The notes under the pieces are model-generated. The model made no database searches and had not been told where the DNA came from. It saw only the letters and a program-made list of their open reading frames with translations. This document shows, piece by piece, positions 1 to 9,182 of a stretch of DNA of 34,241 bases. How positions within the stretch are numbered: the first letter of the stretch is position 1; each line of letters starts with the position of its first letter. The stretch comes from Candidatus Stackebrandtia excrementipullorum (GTDB taxonomy: Bacteria > Actinomycetota > Actinomycetes > Mycobacteriales > Micromonosporaceae): positions 1 through 34,241 of the forward strand of contig DXGR01000090.1 in the NCBI GenBank assembly GCA_019113825.1. Reading direction: 5' to 3'. Position numbers and translations under genes: made by a program.

Positions 1-354
1 CACTTCCCATCTCAAGGTGAATTCCGGCGCACATCGCCACCGCCCCAAGGACTCCAGGCGAGGCCGGCAAGGCGCAACCCACGTGAAGAACGGGCGCCCC
101 GAAATGGGCTCCGACCTGGTACTTTGCCACCTTTGAGCCCACGAGAACCTCGACCCACAGGCAACGTCCACATTCGGACAAACCGCCCGTTCCCACAGGC
201 CAAAATCAACAACCTCAAAGGACTCAAAAGGGTTACAAGAAATCGAATAAACTGGTGTATATCGGCAATCGGCTCGTGTGCTCGAGCTCGCTACCATCAG
301 CCGTCGTAATGCCCGCACCACGAAACAGACCAGTGCATTGGAGAACCCGGAAGC
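1..354. other. upstream intergenic region, no supported gene
   Basis: I find no open frame here with convincing protein features. Short frames exist on both strands, but their translations are rich in Arg, Gly and Pro and look like chance. The stretch from about 190 to 265 is clearly more A+T-rich than the rest of the window, which is where I would expect the promoter of the long plus-strand operon. A loose -35/-10-like pair (TTACAA at 233-238, TATATC at 258-263, 19-base spacer) can be drawn, but it is too weak to call a promoter. Confidence 0.5.
340..345 (+). promoter_or_regulatory. ribosome binding site of the first operon gene
   Basis: GGAGAA lies nine bases before the ATG at 355 and is the best Shine-Dalgarno match near the start of the MFS gene. 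It supports the 355 start over the internal Met codons further downstream. Confidence 0.45.
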
Positions 355-1686
355 ATGTTTGTGCGACCCGCATGGCTAACACCGACGCGGACTTACCTGA
401 CTCAAGTCGGTTTCGCCTCCATGGCCTATGCACTGGCCGCCACGCTGCAGATCGTTTATCAAGTCCAAGTTGTCGGGTTGACCCCGATTCAACTCGTTCT
501 TGTCGGCACAGTCCTGGAAGCGACCGTCTTCTTCAGCGAGATCCCCACCGGCATCGTCGCCGACCAATATTCGCGACGACTCTCCATCATCATTGGTGCC
601 GTCCTGTCAGGACTGGGATTCATGATTCAGGGCTTCATCCCCACGTTCGCCGCGGCATTGGTGTGCTCCGTGGTGTGGGGTATCGGTTTCGCCTTCATCT
701 CCGGTGCCGGCCAGGCATGGCTGGTTGACGAGATCGGACGGGAGAACGCCCTGCCCGCGTTGACCCGTGCACGTCAGCTCGACATGGTCGTCACCATCGT
801 CGGTATCCTCATCGCCGGCACCCTCGGAGTGTTCTACCTCGGACTCCCGCTGATCATCGCCGGCGCGGTATTCCTCCTTCTCGCCGTATTCCTGACGCTG
901 TTCATGACCGAAAACGGCTGGTCCCCCACTCCACGCGAAGAACGCGAAACCTTCGCCGACATGGGCCGGCAACTGGTGACCGGAGTCCGCGCGATCCGCA
1001 ACAACCGCGTGGTCCTCACCCTGGTCGCCGTCGCGCTGTTCGTCGGGCTTTCGAGCGAAGCCTTCGATCGTCTGTGGACCGACCGCATCCTCACCGACTT
1101 CAACCTGCCACCGATCTTCGGCGTTGATCCCGACGTCGCCTGGTTCACCGGAATCGCGCTGGTCGGAACCCTGTTCTCCCTCATCATCTCCCTGACGGTG
1201 AACCGGGTCTCGAAACGAGCCATGAACGACAGACACCCCAACCGTCTCCTCGGGGGATTGATGGGCGTACAGGTTCTGGGAATCCTCTGCATGGGTGTGA
1301 GCCCGTGGCTGGGCCTGGCCCTCGGCGGCATGTGGCTGCGAGACGCCGCCCGTGACCTCGCCTACCCGGTGCAGACCGCGTGGATGAACCGTCACCTTGA
1401 AACCAATGCCCGGGCAACGGTCATGTCCATGTCGAGCCAGGTCGACGCTTTCGGTCAGGTGGCCGGTGGACCCTCGTTGGGTGCCGTGGGCAGCCGTTGG
1501 GGCCTCACCGCCGCCATCGCCGGTTCGGCCGCGGTGCTCACCCCGGCAATCCTGCTCTTCCTGCGACTGCGTCCACCGACGCGTAAGGAGAACAAGGCCG
1601 TCGAGGACGAAGCCGCCGCCGAAGGTGAGACTCCCGCCGTCGAAGGCGAGAGTCCCGCCGCCGAACCCGGTCGAACCGATGCATAA
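355..1686 (+). CDS. MFS transporter, probable product exporter
   Basis: This 443-residue protein has about twelve hydrophobic segments, the normal size and layout of a major facilitator superfamily drug/H+ antiporter. A motif-A-like loop, GIVADQYSRR, follows the second helix at about residues 66-75 (usual pattern GxxxDRxGRR). The tail after about residue 405 is hydrophilic and acidic, with imperfect repeats of the type AEGETPAVEGESPA. It is the first gene of the operon and its last eight bases overlap the next gene, so co-translation is likely. By position it should export the cluster product and give self-resistance; this is inference. The substrate cannot be read from the sequence. Confidence 0.88.
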   Translation: MFVRPAWLTPTRTYLTQVGFASMAYALAATLQIVYQVQVVGLTPIQLVLVGTVLEATVFFSEIPTGIVADQYSRRLSIIIGAVLSGLGFMIQGFIPTFAAALVCSVVWGIGFAFISGAGQAWLVDEIGRENALPALTRARQLDMVVTIVGILIAGTLGVFYLGLPLIIAGAVFLLLAVFLTLFMTENGWSPTPREERETFADMGRQLVTGVRAIRNNRVVLTLVAVALFVGLSSEAFDRLWTDRILTDFNLPPIFGVDPDVAWFTGIALVGTLFSLIISLTVNRVSKRAMNDRHPNRLLGGLMGVQVLGILCMGVSPWLGLALGGMWLRDAARDLAYPVQTAWMNRHLETNARATVMSMSSQVDAFGQVAGGPSLGAVGSRWGLTAAIAGSAAVLTPAILLFLRLRPPTRKENKAVEDEAAAEGETPAVEGESPAAEPGRTDA

Positions 1687-4600
1687 GGACACGCTCACGG
1701 CCGTCTGGGTGCGCCACCTGGGTGACGCGTCGGAGCATCGTGGATTTCTCGACCTGGGTGGTCATTCGCTCATGGCCGTACGGCTTGCCGCCGACATCCG
1801 GCGTGAGGCCGGTGTCACCGTGCCGGTCTCGCACCTCCTGCGCGGCAACCCGACTCTTGACGACATCCGGCGGACGGCCGCTTTCGACCCGGCCACGGCG
1901 GCCCCCGTCGCTCGGGCCGTTCGGCGGCGACGGCCCGTGTACAGCAGCTGGTCACCTCCCAACGTGCCGTCTGGACGGACCAACAACTCAGAACCGATCG
2001 CAACGCCTACGCCGTCATCGGTGCACTGGCCGTCCCGCAACGCGTGGATGTCGAAAGGCTCACCGAGGGAGTTCGGCGGCTCCTGAGGCATGACGCGTTG
2101 AGTGCGCACCTGGAGCTGTTCGCCAGCGGACCCGCCCTCGTATTCGGTAGGGCCCCCGACGCCGTCGACGTGAAGCGATTCGACACCTCGATCGACTTGA
2201 CGCAGGCCGTCGACGAACTGGTCGCGGAACTGGATCCGGCCAAAGCGCCACTGGGCGTGCTCCCGCGACAACACGACGACGTGGTGATCATCGTGTTGGA
2301 TCACCTTGTCGGTGACGCCGAGGCACTGGATGTTCTGTTCACCGAACTCGCCGCGTCCTACAGCGCCACAACGGGCGGCTGCACGACCTCCGAGTCCTCC
2401 CCCACGCCGTCTTTTGCCTCGTTTGTGGCTCGGCGGCGCCAACGGGAACTGGCCGAACGTGACACGGCGCTGGAACATTGGCGCCGGTTGTTCGACCCGA
2501 TCGACCTCACCGTCGATCTCCCGTTTCCGTCCACAGCCGGTCATCGCGAGACGCCCCTGACGCAGGTGGCCCGACATCGCATCGACGTCGACACCGCCAC
2601 ACGCCTGACCACCGGGCTTCGTGACCGACAAGCGACCGTCGCCTCGGCGTTGGTCTCGGCCGTCGGTGGGCCGTTGGCCCGTGCCCAGGGCCGGGAACAC
2701 TGCCTGCTGGGCGTTCCCTCAAGCCAACGGGTCGACGCCGAGGACGTCGACCTCGTCGGCATGGCGTTGGGTGTTCTCCCGGTCGTCGTCGCCGCCGAAG
2801 GCCCACCCGAACACCGGCTACGCGAGGCACGCGACGCCATGCTCACCGGTCGGGACTTCACCACGGTCGGTGTCGCCGAAGCGGTTCGTGCAGCGGGAGG
2901 GTCGGTCGCGGGGGGTTCACTACCCCTGGCGGCGTGGGTCAACGACCTCACCGGTCGTCGCGTCCCCGAGGGATTCGGTGACGGCGCCCACTACATCGAC
3001 CACGAGCTGGCGCGGCCACTTTTTCCACTCAGCTTCTATCTGCACCGGGTCCGGGACGAACTCGAACTGGTCGCGTTCACCGACGGCAGGCTGTTCACCG
3101 ATACGGGTTATCTGGAACACCTCGTCGGCCAGGTCGTCGACGAGTTGATGCACCTCGCCACCGGGACGTCCGTGCCCAAGGTGCCCCCGCCGGCGCCGGC
3201 CGAGCCCGCCCGTCCCGATGCGGCGCGGCTTCTGGCCGAGGCCCCCGGGCCCGGCGCCGTCGTCGACGCCCGGCATCACCGAACTCCCGCGGATCTGCGG
3301 CGTCACGCCGATGAGATCGAGCGGCTCTGGCGTAACACCACAACGGGGACCGGCGAGGTCGTGCTGGTGCGCGCCACTCGCGACATTCATCTGCTACCGA
3401 CTCTGCTCGGACTGTGGCAGGCCGGATTGACTCCCGCGATCGTCGACGCACTGGTTCCCGCGAACGCGCTCCTCCGACGGGCGGAGTCCGTTGGCGCCCG
3501 GTGGCAGGTCGACACCACCGCTGGTGCCCGGCCGATGGAGATTCCGTCGACGATCGATCGTACGGCCTCCGTCGCCCGCCCGATGGCAGGCGAGCACCAC
3601 ATCCTGTTCACCTCCGGTACAACCGGAGAACCCCGGCCCGTGGCGATGGCGTTGAGCTCCACGCTCGAGGCGTTGCAGGACCTTCTCGAATTCCTCCATA
3701 TCGGACCAAGCGACCGGATCGGGCTCACCAGCGGACTCGGCCACGACCCGATGCTGCGCGACCTGCTCATACCCCATCTCTCCGGCGCCGAGCTGCACAT
3801 TCCGGCCGCCGAGGTTCTCCGCAACCCACGAGCCCTGTCCGACTTCGTCGTCGACGCCGGATTGACTGTGCTGCACGCCACTCCCAGTCTCATGGAACTT
3901 CTACTGGCCGGCGCACCCGACGGCTTCGCCGCGCCCGGCCTGCGCGCCGTCGTCTGCGGCGGTGAACCGCTCAGTGCATGGCTTCTCCACCGCATCCGAA
4001 CCCGACTGCCGTCCGTCCGTGTCCTGAACGCATACGGCTGCACCGAGTCGGCACAGGTCGCCTCGCTACTGGAGCTGACCACAGAGGACGTCGAGGCGGG
4101 TGAACCTCCCATCGGAAACGCGTGCGGCGCCACCTCGGTGTGCGTACTGCGGGGCGATCACATGGCGGCGCCCGGCGAAGTGGGCGAGGTCGCCGTCATC
4201 GGCCCGCACGTGACCCCCGGCGTCCCAGGCGTTCATCGCACCGGCGACCGCGGACGGGTCGACACGAGCGGCCGTATCCATCTGGCCGGCCGATTCGATC
4301 GGCAGTTGCTGGTCGGCGGGTACCGGGTCGCCCCCGAGGCGATCGAGGCGGTCGCCCTGGCTACGCCCGGGGTGGCACAGGCGTGGGCGGGTTTCCACCC
4401 TCCCGAAAACGACACGCTCGTCCTCGCCGTCACCGCCACCGAGTCGGCGGACCCGCGTCCGGAGCTCACCCGCCGCCTCCACCGTGAACTGGAGCGGCAC
4501 GAGGTCCCGGCCCGGATCATGCTGGTCCACGACTTCGCGTTGAACGTTCACCACAAACGCATCGGCCCGGGGCGTCCCGTCGAGGACCCGCCACCCCCGA

Positions 4601-4959
4601 CCGCGTCGGCGAACCCTTCGACGGTCGAGGAGCGGATCATCGCACTCGTCGCGCGCACCGTGGGCCACACGGTTCGCCCGACGGAGAACTTTTTCGACGC
4701 GGGGCTGAGCTCTCTCCTACTTCTGCGGCTCCACGAAGCTCTCCAGAAAGAACTCGACGTCTCACTACCTCCGATCATCCTGTTCGAGCATCCGAATGTG
4801 GCTGCGCTGGCACGGGCGATCGAAAGCCCGAAGGAGCCATCTCCCTCGGTACCCCCGGACGTTCCACGCCGTCGGCGACCTCGAGTCCACAATGCAGGGC
4901 ACCGCAGTGCGCGACGGTCCATGCTCTACGTCGGCATCGAAAAGGACAGTCATGGATGA
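1679..4959 (+). CDS. NRPS, T-C-A-T (reading frame broken near 1902-1906)
   Basis: The ATG at 1679 opens a carrier domain (residues 1-70, LDLGGHSLMAV, phosphopantetheine Ser30). That frame runs on to a stop at 2084-2086 with no further homology. The next domain continues in the -1 frame, open from 1861. It starts as a normal condensation domain around 1945 (VTSQRAVW, then ALSAHLEL), well before the first GTG in that frame at 2044. One missing base would give a 1093-residue protein. The C-domain active motif is DHLVGDA (usually HHxxxDG), keeping the catalytic second His at 2302-2304. The A domain has LFTSGTTGEP (about 3604), NAYGCTE (about 4030), HRTGDRG (about 4234) and GRFDRQLLVGGYRV. Its A4 region is of the GLGHDPMLRD type. 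The final carrier reads FFDAGLSSLLLL, with the probable Ser codon at 4711. The gene overlaps the PKS gene by eight bases. Substrate not assigned. Confidence 0.85.
1902..1906 (+). other. likely frameshift site (C5 run) between T and C domains
   Basis: The carrier domain is in one frame up to about 1890 and the C domain is in the -1 frame from about 1940. The only homopolymer in between is CCCCC at 1902-1906. One extra base here would join both domains into one protein. No classical X XXY YYZ slippery heptamer is present. Confidence 0.5.
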
Positions 4960-7900
4960 CAACACGATCGCCGTGATCGGTGTGGCAGGCAGGTTTCCCG
5001 GCGCAGACTCCGTCGACGCGTTGTGGGAGCTCGTGGTCGGCGGCGGTAGCGGCCTACAACGAGTCGACGTCGACTCGACGATCCCGGGCCGATCACTTCT
5101 CGTCCCAGTGCACGGCACCGCTTCGGGGCTTGACCTTTTCGACCCCGCGGACTTCGGCATGACCTCCCGCGAAGCGGTGGACTGCGACCCCCAGACACGG
5201 TTGCTGCTTCAACTCGTCGAATCCGTCTTCCGCGACGCCGGATACGCGCCCGGCGGGCAGCCGGACACGGCCGTCTACGTCACGGCCGGACACAGCCGAT
5301 ACTCGGAGCTTTTCGGCCCGATCGACTGGGGCAGCAGCCGCGGCATGTCCCTGATGACCGGCACCAACACCGACTACACCTCGTCGATGCTGTCGTACAA
5401 GTACGGGTTCCGAGGCGCGTCGGTGACGGTTCAAACCGCATGTTCCAGTTCGCTCGTAGCCGTTCACCACGCGTGCCAGGCGCTGCTCGACGGGCACACC
5501 GATCTTGCACTCGCCGGTGGAGCGAACGTAGTCCTGCCTCTCGAAAGCGGGTACAGCTGGGAACAGGGCGGCCCCCTCAGCCGCTCCGGTGCATGTCGCC
5601 CCTTTGACGACGCCGCCGACGGAACCGTCTTCACCTCCGGTGGGGCGTTGGTCCTGTTGAAACGCCTCTCCGATGCGCGCCGCGACGGCGATCACGTCTA
5701 CGCGGTGATAGCAGGCGGCGCCGTCAACAACGACGGCGCTCACAAGGCCGGTTTCACCGCACCGTCGGTGATCGGACAGGCCGCCGTCATTGCAGAGGCC
5801 ATGATGGATGCCGGGATCGGACCCGACGACCTGGACGCGATCGAGGGGCACGCAACCGGGACGACCCTGGGCGACGCGATCGAATGGGAAGGCGTCCTTC
5901 GCGCCTTCGAGCTCGCAGGAGGACGGTCCGTCGGACCCTGTTCCGTCACGGCGGTCAAGGGGAACGTCGGTCACCTCGGCCACGCGTCGGGAATCGTTTC
6001 ACTGATCAACGCCGTTATGGCGGTGCATCACCAGCTGATACCGGCCATCGCGGGGTTCACGACACCGAACACCCGCCTGACCACCGCACCCGAACAACTG
6101 TCGTTGCCAACGACAAATCTCTCCGGCCCGGTTCGGCACTGTGGCGTGAGTTCATTCGGCATCGGCGGCACGAACGCACATCTCGTCGTCGGTGCGGCGC
6201 CCCACCACACCCCCGCTCGGGTCGAAGAATCACTCCGCGAGCCGGTTCTGTTGGGCTGGGCCGAAACCAGTGACATCCGCCGCGACGCCTACCGCGGCGC
6301 CCTGGCGGCGTCCCGGGACAGGAACGTCCAGCGAATCGCCAACAGTCTGGCCGAGATCAACACGCACGCCTCGCCGCGTTTCCGGCACCGTGCCGCAACG
6401 GTCGTCGAACCGCACGAGGACTGGCGCGCCGTTCTCGCCGCCGACCCCGCCGTCGTGCATCACGGCCCCGAAACAACCGGCCTCGGGTGGGTTTTCCCGG
6501 GCGAGGGAAGCCTCCCGGCGACCGGAGTCGCGGGGATCCCCGACAATCCACGCACGGCGTCCGCCTTCGCCGCCTGCGCCGACGCCTTCTCGGCGTCGGA
6601 AATCGACCTGGCGGAGTGTATGTCACGGTTCGCCTCCGGAAGCCGAGCGGCGGTCGTCACCGAACCGTTGATCCTTGCGACCTCCTACGCGCTTGGGGTC
6701 GCGTGGCGTGACCTCGGGTCCACACCCGACTTCGTCGCCGGCCGCGGCGTCGGTGAGTTCTGCGCCGGAGTCTTCGCGGACGTGCTCGACCTGGAGGACG
6801 CGTGTCGGCTGGTGGCGCACCGGGCGCGGGCCCTCGACGCCCTGCCACCGGTCCTCAGGCTCTCGATCGTCGGTCCCCGTGACCGGGTTAAACGGTTCCT
6901 GAGTCTCGACCGGGGTAACGCGATCATCGTCGTAGCCGACGACGACCTCGGCCGAGTGACCGTGGAAGGTGCTCCGGAAACTGTTGAGCCGCTTACAGAG
7001 CAGGCCGTCGCCGACGGGCTGCACATCCGGCTGGAGGACGGCGCTTACCCGGCGGGTTCGTTCCATGCCGCCGCCGATTTGACCGACGTCACGGTGTCGC
7101 CTCGACCCGGTTCGTCGACGGCGCCGACCCACTTGAGCCTGGCCGCTGTGGACGAAAGCCCCGGTCAGGCGTCGTACTGGTGGGCTATCACCGCCGCCGG
7201 TGTCCGCGACGATCGACTGGTGGAACGCGTCGACACCGCCGACGCACTGATGTTGGAGGTCGGGGCCGGCTCCACCGGCACCGCGCTGATCAACCGGCTG
7301 AAGCCGGGACGAGCCGTCGCCTCCCTTCCCGACGGCGCCGACCGACCCGACCAGGTCGAATATGCGCTCCTGCAGGCCGCGGCACGTGTGTGGGCCGCCG
7401 GTCACGACCTGGACTGGTCGACGCTGAGGAAGCAGGACGCCGGGCGTGCCCGCCTCCCGGGTCGCGCCGTGTCCGGCACTCGACACTGGCCGTCCACTCC
7501 GGCACCCGTCGTCGACACCACGGTGGTCCCCTCGATGACGCACGAACGCTTTCCGGGGCTGAAGACCACCACCCCGGGTTGGGCACGCGCGTTCGACGCC
7601 GAGTCCGCCTCACCGCCGTCCGGACGGAAAACCCTCGGCATTCTGATCGGCGAATGTGGACCCGAGCTGGAACGGGTTATCGCGAAGACCGCACCGACGT
7701 CCGCGCCCATGAGGCTTCCGCTATCCGGCGACCTCCGTGAACAGATCGTCTCGGTGATGAGGTCGCAGGCCGACGAGGGCCTCGATCACCTCGTGCTGGG
7801 GCTGGGCGCCTGCTCGAACTCGGCGACCGACACGGTGGCCGAACAGTGGCAAACGGGTTTCGGTGCCGTCGCGGCTGCCGGTGCCGGCCTGCATGCGGCG

Positions 7901-9182
7901 TCCCTGACCTCGTGTGACCTGACCGTGGTGACCACAAAAGGTATCGACGTCACCGGAGACGAGCCCCTCCTCCCGGGACGGGCCGCCGTCGGACCGCTGC
8001 TGCGCACCCTCGTGCAGGAAGGCTCCGTGGCACGCGGCGCATGGTGCGATGTCTCCAGCACCACGAGGCACGTCAACGTCCCCTACGTTCGACCGACCCG
8101 TGACGTGCCGTTCGTGGCGGTCCGTGGTCGTCGAATCTGGAGCGAACACCGGTCGACGGTCGGCCCCGGTCAGACGGTGGCGAAGACGCCGACGGGCGCC
8201 CACTATCTGATCACCGGGGGGACGGGGGCACTGGCGGGCGTTCTGGCACGTCACATCGCACGCCTCGACCCGGCGGCGCGCATCACGCTCATGGCACGAC
8301 GTCACCGTGAGCCGACCGAGGCGCATCGCGAAGCCGCGGCGCTGGGCGCGGACCTGAGGGTGGCCGTGTGCGACCTGTCCCGAATCGACTCGGTCGCCAC
8401 GGTCGTCGACGACGCCGTGACCGCTTGCGGGCCACTCCACGCCGTCTACCACCTCGCCGGCGCACCCGGAGCGGGCGTCACCGCGTTGGCCGACCATTCA
8501 CGGTCGGAGGCGGTCCAGGCGAAGGTGTACGGCACCGAGGCCCTTGTTCATGCGTTGGAACGCCACCGCCCGCCGTCTCTGCTCGTCGGCTTCTCCAGCC
8601 GCGCCGCCCTGACCGGTCAGCCCGGCGGCGGCGACTACGCGGCCGCGAACGCGGTGATGGAGGCTCTCCTGTCACGGGCGCCGGCCGAACGGATCGTCAA
8701 CATTGCGTGGGCGGCGTGGGCCGAGGTGGGCATGGCCGTGCCGTTCCTGCGCACCCCGCAGGGAGACGCGCGCGCCGCGATCTCGACCGCCGACGCGGAA
8801 GTTCTCCTGAACAGCCTGTTGACGGACGAGTTCCCCGACCGTGTGCTGGTCGAGGTCACCGACGAAGACGTCGCGGCGTCACCACCGAACAACATTCCTC
8901 CACAAGAGATGAGTGCTGGGCTCGATGTTCAGACCTCGACCGCCGACACCGGTGACGAATCGGTCGTGGACGCGCTGGCCGCGATATGGGGTGACCTGCT
9001 CGGGACGACCGAGGTCGACCTGGACGCCGACTTCTTCGAATCGGGGGGGCAACTCCCTGACCGCCGTCGAATTGTCGTCGCGGGTGGAAGACGAACTGGG
9101 GATCGAAGTCGACCTCGTCGATCTCTTCGAAGCTCCCACACTCCGGGGCCTCACCGCCTTGGTCGAGAAAGGCGGCGAATGA
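4952..9182 (+). CDS. type I PKS, KS-AT(inactive)-KR-ACP (frame broken at 9043-9049)
   Basis: The ATG at 4952 follows AAGGA at 4942-4946. The KS spans residues 1-415, with the triad Cys164 (TACSSS), His300 (GHATGTTLGD, where most KS domains have HGTGT) and His341 (GNVGHLGHASG). An AT-like region follows at about 505-760. The nucleophile motif GHSxGE is GRGVGE there (Arg598, Gly599), the first motif is VFPGEGS, and no HAFH-type motif is present, so it should not load an extender. The KR (about 1085-1260) has TGGTGALAG, Lys in AKVYG, Ser in FSSRAAL, and Tyr1229 and Asn in DYAAAN, so it looks active. The ACP begins at about 1335. Its FFESGG is in the main frame, but NSLTAVELSSRV continues in another frame after a G7 run. 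Removing one G gives 1409 residues ending at 9182. If the frame is not restored, translation runs into the next gene. Confidence 0.9.
9043..9049 (+). other. G7 run breaking the ACP reading frame
   Basis: The bases for ESGG are followed by seven consecutive G. With six G the frame reads SGGNSLTAVE, the classic carrier motif with its phosphopantetheine Ser, and ends at the TGA at 9180-9182. With seven, the Ser is lost and the frame fuses to the LanB-like gene. A single-base homopolymer error in the assembly is the simplest explanation. Confidence 0.75.

Noticed and set aside
12-227. Minus-strand 71-codon frame in the upstream region
   Set aside because: Arg/Gly/Pro-rich translation without a recognisable motif or ribosome binding site.
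607-1698. Minus-strand open frame opposite the MFS gene
   Set aside because: The Gly/Glu/His-rich translation has no features; the plus strand encodes a clear multi-helix transporter.
1895-1912. Programmed -1 frameshift at the C5 run
   Set aside because: No X XXY YYZ heptamer in the right frame and no obvious downstream stem-loop were seen. An indel is the simpler explanation.
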